The notes below the pieces were generated by a model. That model ran no database searches. It was not told the origin of the DNA and saw only the letters and a program-made list of their open reading frames with translations. This document shows, one piece after another, positions 57,066-64,000 of a stretch of DNA of 64,000 bases; position 1 is the stretch's first letter; each line of letters starts with the position of its first letter. Source of the DNA: Sphingomonas endophytica (lineage in GTDB: Bacteria > Pseudomonadota > Alphaproteobacteria > Sphingomonadales > Sphingomonadaceae); NCBI RefSeq assembly GCF_014199415.1, contig NZ_JACIJN010000008.1:1-64000 (forward strand), read 5' to 3'. A program made the translations under genes and the position numbers.

Positions 57066-58133
57066 ATGCCCGCCCCCGTCCGTTACACCCCCGACATCGA
57101 GCAGCCGCAGCCCGACGAGGCCGAGACCATCGCCCAGCTCAACGAGCAGTTCGACATCGTCCTCGACACCACCGCCGGGGATTACGGCCACGCTGTCCGC
57201 GCGGTCCACGCCAAGGCGCATGCGATCCTCGCCGGCACGCTAACCATCGACGCCGATCTTCCCCCCGAACTGGCGCAGGGCCTTTTCGCCACGCCGGGCG
57301 AGCACAAGGTGCTGATGCGCCTCTCGACCAACCCCGGCGACATCCTCGACGACGCGATCTCGCTCCCGCGCGGCCTCGCGATCAAGGTCTTCGACGTGGA
57401 TGGCGAGCGGCTGCCCGGCGCGGAGGGGCGATCGCAGGACTTCATCATGGTCAACGCCACCGCCTTTCAGGCGAAGACCGCCGAGAAATTCCTGAGCAGC
57501 CTCAAGCTGCTGGCGCGCACCACCGACAGGGCGGAGGGCGGCAAGAAGGCGCTGTCGGCGGTGCTGCGCGGGGTGAGCAGCGCGCTGGGCGCGGTCGGAG
57601 TCGAGAGCGCGACGATCAACACGCTCGGCGGCGCGCCCAACGTCGACCCGATCGGCGAGACCTATTACAGCGCGACCGCGTTCCGCTACGGCGATCATAT
57701 CGCCAAGTTCAGCCTCGCCCCCGTCGCCCCGGGCCTGAAGGAGCGCACCGGAGCGATCATCGACACCGCCGGCGACCGCGACGCGATCCGCCACACCGTC
57801 CGCGACGAGCTACGCTCGATTGACGGCGAGTGGGAGTTCCGTGTCCAGCTCGCCCGCGATCTCGCGCGGCAGCCGGTCGAGGATGCGACGGTCGAATGGG
57901 ACGAAACGGAAGCGCCGTTCGTCCGGGTCGGCACGATCCGCGCTGCGGCGCAGAACAGCTGGGACGATGCGCGCGTCACGCAGGTCAACGAGCAGATGCG
58001 CTTCAGCGTCTGGACCGGACTTGCGGCGCACCAGCCGCTCGGCAACATCAACCGCGCGCGTCGCGACACCTATCGCCACTCCGCCGACTACCGCCAGCGC
58101 GTCAACCGCTGCCCGATCCACGAACCGGGTTGA
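57066..58133 (+). CDS. Catalase-like haem protein
   Basis: 355 residues with AGGAGA upstream of the ATG. It resembles the small catalase-related family: GEHKVLMRLSTNPGDILDD, LPRGLAIKVFDVDGERLPGA, QDFIMVNATAFQAKTAEKF, and the proximal region NINRARRDTYRHSADYRQR. Catalytic His and haem-ligand Tyr were not mapped, and family members often lack strong catalase activity. Peroxide or fatty-acid hydroperoxide handling is the likely role beside acyl-CoA oxidation genes. Confidence 0.8.
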   Translation: MPAPVRYTPDIEQPQPDEAETIAQLNEQFDIVLDTTAGDYGHAVRAVHAKAHAILAGTLTIDADLPPELAQGLFATPGEHKVLMRLSTNPGDILDDAISLPRGLAIKVFDVDGERLPGAEGRSQDFIMVNATAFQAKTAEKFLSSLKLLARTTDRAEGGKKALSAVLRGVSSALGAVGVESATINTLGGAPNVDPIGETYYSATAFRYGDHIAKFSLAPVAPGLKERTGAIIDTAGDRDAIRHTVRDELRSIDGEWEFRVQLARDLARQPVEDATVEWDETEAPFVRVGTIRAAAQNSWDDARVTQVNEQMRFSVWTGLAAHQPLGNINRARRDTYRHSADYRQRVNRCPIHEPG

Positions 58134-58240
58134 TCCGGGCGCGCCGCTGACCCGGAATGAGCGGGCGGCGGCGGATCGGATTGCGGGCGTCGACCGCCCG
58201 GCACATCCTGCTGCGCGGCGGCTTCGCGGAAGGATGTGAC

Positions 58241-59158
58241 ATGCGGATCGTGACACTGGCGGTGCTCGGGTTGCTGATCGGGGCCGCGCCCGCCGAAGTG
58301 CCGACCGGGCGCTCCCGGGAATGGCGGTCGTGGGAGAAGAAGCCGCTGACCTTCACCTCGGGCGGCATCACGGTCGCGGTCACCCCGCTGCCATGCCCGG
58401 CGCAATCGAGAGGCGACGACACCTGCTCATGGGAGCATTTCAACAATCAGGCGGAGGTCACCGTCACCGCGCCCGGCGTGGTCCCGCTCACGGTCAAGAC
58501 CGACCGTGAAGGTGCCTATGCCCGCATCGCCGTGGTCAAGCTGCGGCATGACGATCCGCGCCCCGGTGTCATCGTCGAGAGCCAGTCGGGCGGCTCGAGC
58601 GGCGACCTGACCCTGCAGCTCATCGTGCCGACGCCGGATGGATATACGGTCGCCACATCGGAGGCTGCCGGAATCAGGCTTCAGGGCCAGATCGAAGACG
58701 GACCGCGCGACCTTTCGGGCGACGGCAAGATCGATCTGGTGCTTCAGGACCCTGCGTTCGGTACGGTGTTCGGCTGCAACGCGTGCACGCCGCGCCCGCC
58801 GTTGATCGTCACGGTCGGCGCGGGCCGGCTCGTGAACGAGAGCCGCGACCCGGCGCTACGCCCGGTCTTCCTCGCCGATATGGCGCGGTTGCGCCCGCGC
58901 TGCTTCTCCACCGATCGCGACCGCAACGGTGCCTGCGCCGCCTATGTCGCTGATGCGGCCCGAGCGGGTCGGTTGACCACCGCCTGGGCGGCAATGATGA
59001 AGCATTATCAACGAGACGGTCGCTCGTGGGAGTGGTGCGACATCCCGGTGTCGCAATGGGCGGGCCGCAATTGTCCCGCCGGGCGCACGACGCGCTTCAC
59101 CACTTTCCCCGATGCACTCCGCGCCATCCTCGAACGCGGCGGCTATCTCCCCGGCTGA
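58241..59158 (+). CDS. Exported hypothetical protein
   Basis: 305 residues with GGAAGGA upstream. Signal peptide (MRIVTLAVLGLLIGAAPAEV). The mature part is predicted to be beta-rich with several Cys (FGCNACTPRPP; CFSTDRDRNGACAAYV; NCPAGRTTRFT). DLSGDGKIDLVLQDPAFGTV looks like an FG-GAP/EF-hand-type loop. No family recognised. Its 3' end overlaps tesB by 16 bases on the other strand. Confidence 0.75.
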   Translation: MRIVTLAVLGLLIGAAPAEVPTGRSREWRSWEKKPLTFTSGGITVAVTPLPCPAQSRGDDTCSWEHFNNQAEVTVTAPGVVPLTVKTDREGAYARIAVVKLRHDDPRPGVIVESQSGGSSGDLTLQLIVPTPDGYTVATSEAAGIRLQGQIEDGPRDLSGDGKIDLVLQDPAFGTVFGCNACTPRPPLIVTVGAGRLVNESRDPALRPVFLADMARLRPRCFSTDRDRNGACAAYVADAARAGRLTTAWAAMMKHYQRDGRSWEWCDIPVSQWAGRNCPAGRTTRFTTFPDALRAILERGGYLPG

Positions 59159-60042
59159 CGGACCGCCCGCATCCGCACCAGCCCCTCCTGCGCGACGCTC
59201 GCCACCAGCCGTCCGTCGGCGGTGAAGATCCGCCCGCGGTTCATGCCGCGCCCGTGCCCCGCCCACGGACTGTCCATCGTATAGAGCAACCAGTCGTCGG
59301 TCCGCGCCGGCTCGTGCAGCCACAACGCGTGGTCGAGGCTGGCGGTCTGCATCCCCGGCGTGATCCACGTCACGCCGTGCGGCAACATGCACGTCCCCAG
59401 CAGCATCATGTCGCTGGCATAGGCAAGCACCGCGCGGTGCATCGCCGGATCGTCACCGACCGGCGCGACCGCGCGAAACCAGTAATGATGCACCGGCGGG
59501 GCCGGGGTCGGCTCGGTCCAGTGCCGCGGCGTCACCGGGCGATATTCGATCGCGCGCGGGCGGAGCAACTGCTCGCGAAGCTGCGGCGGAATCCTGTCCG
59601 CCACCGCCGCGCGCAACGTCTGCTCGTCCTGCAACGCTTGCGGGGGCGGCACGTCGGGCATCGCGTCCTGATGCGCCAAACCGTCCTCGGCGCGCTGGAA
59701 CGAGGCGGCCATGTTGAGGATCGGCGTGCCGCGCTGCATCGCGATCACCCGCCGCGTCGCGAAGCTGCGCCCCTCGAAATCGCGCACCACGCGGTAGATG
59801 ATCGGATGTTCCTCCGATCCCGCGCGCATGAAATAGGCGTGGAGCGAGTGCGCCACCTTGTCGGTCTCGCCCGCCGAGCGCTGCGCCGCCTGCAACGCCT
59901 GCGCGATCACCTGCCCGCCGAACACGCGCCCGACCCCGCCGGTCGAGCGCCGCCCGCGATACAGGTCGGTGTCGATTTCCTCGACGTCGAGCAGATCGAC
60001 CAGATCGGCGACCAGTTCGGCAGGGGAGGGCGCGTCGCTCAA
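59143..60042 (-). CDS. tesB: Acyl-CoA thioesterase II
   Basis: 299 residues with two hot-dog folds. It releases free acid from acyl-CoA. GRVFGGQVIAQALQAAQRS, VAHSLHAYFMRAGSEEHPII, RRVIAMQRGTPILNMAASFQ, then HHYWFRAVAPVGDDP, LGTCMLPHGVTWITPGMQTA and SLDHALWLHEPARTDDWLLY are family motifs, including the Asp of SLDHALW. Start overlaps the end of the upstream dehydrogenase gene (ATGA). Confidence 0.94.
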   Translation of the reverse strand: MSDAPSPAELVADLVDLLDVEEIDTDLYRGRRSTGGVGRVFGGQVIAQALQAAQRSAGETDKVAHSLHAYFMRAGSEEHPIIYRVVRDFEGRSFATRRVIAMQRGTPILNMAASFQRAEDGLAHQDAMPDVPPPQALQDEQTLRAAVADRIPPQLREQLLRPRAIEYRPVTPRHWTEPTPAPPVHHYWFRAVAPVGDDPAMHRAVLAYASDMMLLGTCMLPHGVTWITPGMQTASLDHALWLHEPARTDDWLLYTMDSPWAGHGRGMNRGRIFTADGRLVASVAQEGLVRMRAVRQPGR

Positions 60043-61166
60043 TAGCCGCGCCCGCGCGCCACGCGCTCGGCGTGGAAGTTCGTGTCGCCGAACATCTCGG
60101 CGAGCACGCGGGCGCGCTTCATGAAGAAGCCGATGTCATATTCGTCGGTCATGCCGATTCCGCCGTGCATCTGCACGCCTTCCTGCACCGACACCGTCGT
60201 GGCAAGCCCCGTCATCGCCTTCGCCACCGAAACCGCCTGATCCGCCGCCGCATCGCCGGCGTCGAGCAATTGCTGCGCCTTCAACACCGCGGCCCGCGCC
60301 ACCTCCAGCTCGGCATAGAGATGCGCGGCGCGATGCTGGAGCGCCTGGAAGCTGCCGATCAACGCGCCGAACTGCTTGCGCTGCTTCAGGTACGCGACCG
60401 TCATGTCCATCGCGCCACCACCGACGCCGAGCAACTCCGCCGACGCCCCAGTCCGCCCGGCGCGCAACAGCCGGTCGAGCGGCGTGCGCCCGTCATCGAC
60501 CGTGCCGATCACCGCATCACCGTCGACCGCGACCCCCTCGAACGTCAGCCGCGCGGCGATGCTGCTGTCGGCGAGCCGCTCGGCGGTCGTGGTGAGGCCG
60601 GCGGCGTCGGCGGGCACCGCGAACAGCGTCATGCCCTCGTCATCCTCGTCGCTACCGGCGGTGCGCGCCGCGACGATCAGCAGGTCGGCGGCATGGCCGT
60701 GCGTCACGAACTGCTTGGCACCGCTCAGCCGGAAGCCGTTGCCGGACCGCTCCGCGCGCATCGCGATGCGATCGCGGTGCTTCGGTCCCTCGTCGATCGC
60801 GAGCGCCGCGACCGTCTCGCCCGACAGGATGCCGGGGAACCAGCGTTCCGCCTGCATGGTCCCGTCCAGCGCCGCCACCGCGGCGACCGCGGTGGTGAGG
60901 AAGGGCGAGGGCGACAGGTTGCGCCCGATCTCCTCCAGCACCACGCCCGCCTCGACATGCCCGAGCCCCAGCCCGCCGGCCTCCTCGCCGATCAGGATGC
61001 CGGTGAACCCCATCTCCGCGAACTGCTTCCAAAGCGCGCGGTCGAAGCCGGTCGCGTCGTCATTGTCGCGCAGCCGCCGCAGGTGCGCGACCGGCGCATG
61101 CTCGCCCACGAAATCGCGCGCGGTGTCGCGCAGCATCGTCTGTTCGTCATTCAGGAAAAGCGGCAT
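60039..61166 (-). CDS. Acyl-CoA dehydrogenase (second)
   Basis: 375 residues. FTGILIGEEAGGLGLGHVEA, VVLEEIGRNLSPSPF, FRLSGAKQFVTHGHAADLLI, LLGVGGGAMDMTVAYLKQRK, QFGALIGSFQALQHRAAHLY and VQMHGGIGMTDEYDIGFFMK are standard. This short-chain-type subfamily often works as the partner of a second dehydrogenase in an alpha2beta2 complex, as known for sterol side-chain enzymes in actinobacteria. Coupled to tesB by four bases. Confidence 0.9.
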   Translation of the reverse strand: MPLFLNDEQTMLRDTARDFVGEHAPVAHLRRLRDNDDATGFDRALWKQFAEMGFTGILIGEEAGGLGLGHVEAGVVLEEIGRNLSPSPFLTTAVAAVAALDGTMQAERWFPGILSGETVAALAIDEGPKHRDRIAMRAERSGNGFRLSGAKQFVTHGHAADLLIVAARTAGSDEDDEGMTLFAVPADAAGLTTTAERLADSSIAARLTFEGVAVDGDAVIGTVDDGRTPLDRLLRAGRTGASAELLGVGGGAMDMTVAYLKQRKQFGALIGSFQALQHRAAHLYAELEVARAAVLKAQQLLDAGDAAADQAVSVAKAMTGLATTVSVQEGVQMHGGIGMTDEYDIGFFMKRARVLAEMFGDTNFHAERVARGRGY

Positions 61167-61513
61167 CGCATCCTCCGTTCAGGCCCATGGGGCAGGGCTC
61201 TATCGTCAACATATCCGTCGTCCCGGGCTCGACCCGGGACTCCGCTTCTTCTTCTCGACCGCCCGGCAGGATCGCGGCCCCGGATCACGTCCGGGGTGAC
61301 GGGAAAGGGCTTTGCGCGCACTCTGAGTCAAAGACCGCCCCCGCCACCTCCACCGTCGCCCCTGCGCAGGCAGGGGCCCATGTCTGTTTCGTGTGCCGGA
61401 TCATCTGACACACGCAGCCCGCTCACCGACAGCCACCGCAGCATTTCCATTCGACAGCCATAGGCCCCTGCCTGCGCAGGGGCGACGGCGTTTCACGCGA
61501 CCGGCCCGCACGA
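61167..61513. repeat. Intergenic region made of palindromic repeats
   Basis: 61218-61303 is a copy of the CCCGGGCTCGACCCGGGAC / CCCCGGATCACGTCCGGGGT element. 61355-61383 and 61463-61494 carry GCCCCTGCGCAGGCAGGGGC and its reverse, facing each other about 100 bases apart. No gene is seen; the stretch separates two same-strand acyl-CoA dehydrogenase genes. Confidence 0.65.
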
Positions 61514-62688
61514 TCACCCCGGCAATTCCAATATCCGCTTCGCCACGATGTTGAGCTGGATCTCGCTCGTGCCACCCTCGATCGAATTCGCCTTGGTCCG
61601 CAACCACGCCCGCGCCGCGCGCCCGCCGCCCGAGCGCTCGCTCTCCCATTCGATCGCGTCCGACCCGCCCGCCGCCATCGCCAGCTCGTGCCGCGCCTTG
61701 TTCAGCTCGGTGCCGTAATATTTCATCATGCTCGGCTGCGCGGGATGCGCCTGTCCGGCCTTCAGCTCGTCGATGAACCGCTCGCTCTGCGCCGCGAACG
61801 CCAGCGCGCGCACCTCGTACATCGCAATCTGCGCACGCAGCAGCGGATCGGCGAGCCGCCCCTCAGCATCGACCCCAACCGTCGCCAGCGCCCCCTCGAC
61901 CAACGCATCGCCGCCGCCCGACAGCCCCATGCCGGAGATCATCTCCCGCTCATGCCCGAGCAGATATTTGGCGACGTCCCAGCCCTTGTTGAGTTCGCCG
62001 ACCAGATTGGCCTTGGGCACCTTCACATCGTCGAAGAACGTCTCGCAGAACGGCGAATAGCCGCTGATGAGCAGGATCGGCTTGGTCGACACGCCCGGCG
62101 AGGCCATGTCGAACAGCACGAAGCTGATCCCGCCCTGCTTAGTGGTCTTGTCGGTGCGCACCAGACAGAAGATCCAGTCGGCCTGATCGGCATAGCTGGT
62201 CCACACCTTCTGCCCGTTGACCACGAAATGATCGCCGGCATCTTCGGCGCTGGTCGCGAGGCTCGCGAGGTCGGACCCGGCGTTGGGCTCCGAATAGCCC
62301 TGGCACCAGCGGATCTCGCCGCGCGCGATCTTGGGCAGATGCTCCAGCTTCTGCGCCTCGGTCCCGTATTTCAGCAGCGCCGGCCCGAGCATCGAGATGC
62401 CGAAGCTGTTGAGCGGGTTGCGCGCCTTGATCCGCGCCATCTCCTCGCGCAGCACCTTGGTCTCCGACGCGCTCAGCCCGTCGCCGCCATAATCTTTCGG
62501 CCAGTCGGGCACGGTCCAGCCGCGCGCCGCCATCCGGTCGAGCCACGTCTTCTGCGGCGCGGTCAGCCGCGACTGGTCGCGCCCGCCCCACACCACGTCC
62601 TTATCGGAGACGATCGGCGCGCGCATCTCGGGCGGGCAGTTCGCGTCCAGCCACGCGCGTGTTTCTTCGCGGAAGGTATCGAGATCGC

Positions 62689-62692
<4 letters not shown>
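61514..62692 (-). CDS. Acyl-CoA dehydrogenase (third)
   Basis: 392 residues from a GTG overlapping the stop of the fad gene (GTGA). [75 protein letters not shown] and [20 protein letters not shown] are seen. It is the longer-form partner type found beside the short form at 60039; together they could make one heteromeric enzyme. Confidence 0.93.

Positions 62693-64000
<1,308 letters not shown>

Overview
The window is high-GC DNA from an alphaproteobacterium, most likely Sphingomonas or a close sphingomonad. The evidence is the four intact TonB-dependent receptors (TBDRs), the membrane PQQ sugar dehydrogenase, the sphingomonad-type housekeeping genes (dxs, thiE, efp, suhB, recJ) and the short palindromic intergenic repeats. 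Genes are dense, with frequent ATGA/GTGA stop-start overlaps.

Region 1 (1-11 kb) holds a carbohydrate-type TBDR with the start of a secreted protein behind it, a decayed ROK-like fragment, a PQQ glucose/quinate-type dehydrogenase with a clear terminator, a decayed MscS fragment, a K+ channel facing a ClC-type chloride channel, and a class A beta-lactamase-like lipoprotein. Region 2 (11-13.1 kb) is a gene graveyard: pieces of a siderophore receptor, an IS5-type transposase, an alpha-L-rhamnosidase-like enzyme and a GNAT acetyltransferase.

Region 3 (13.1-30.7 kb) has three uptake loci. The first is an AraC regulator divergent from a TBDR plus an overlapping methyltransferase. The second looks like a zinc locus: a G3E GTPase joined to a DUF1826 domain, divergent from a ZnuD-like TBDR. 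The third is a TBDR divergent from one exported polypeptide carrying both cyanophycinase and isoaspartyl peptidase domains, followed by an overlapping Lrp/AsnC regulator. I read the third as a scavenging system for cyanophycin-like or isoaspartyl peptides. An IS3-family relic lies against the 3' end of its TBDR.

Region 4 (30.7-35.75 kb) is a decaying island beside tRNA-Glu. Its integrase frame is open end to end except for two in-frame TAG codons, and a small neighbour has a third. It also carries aminotransferase and carboxymuconolactone-decarboxylase fragments.

Region 5 (35.8-52 kb) is mainly core: recJ, a MerC protein and a Zur-type regulator, dxs, a RHH/MazF toxin-antitoxin pair, class I aldolase, thiE, two cell-wall enzymes, efp, suhB, an EF-hand/response regulator/histidine kinase operon, a GST and an AraC-type regulator. 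A 17-base motif upstream of merC is also found in the zinc locus 17 kb away.

Region 6 (52.4-64 kb) is an acyl-CoA cluster. A tandem TetR regulator faces an acyl-CoA dehydrogenase/phosphotransferase/SDR operon. A catalase-like gene and an exported protein follow, and then a leftward fatty-acid oxidation set (FadB/J-type, two acyl-CoA dehydrogenases, TesB). Product names rest on motif and family recognition by eye; no database search was possible.
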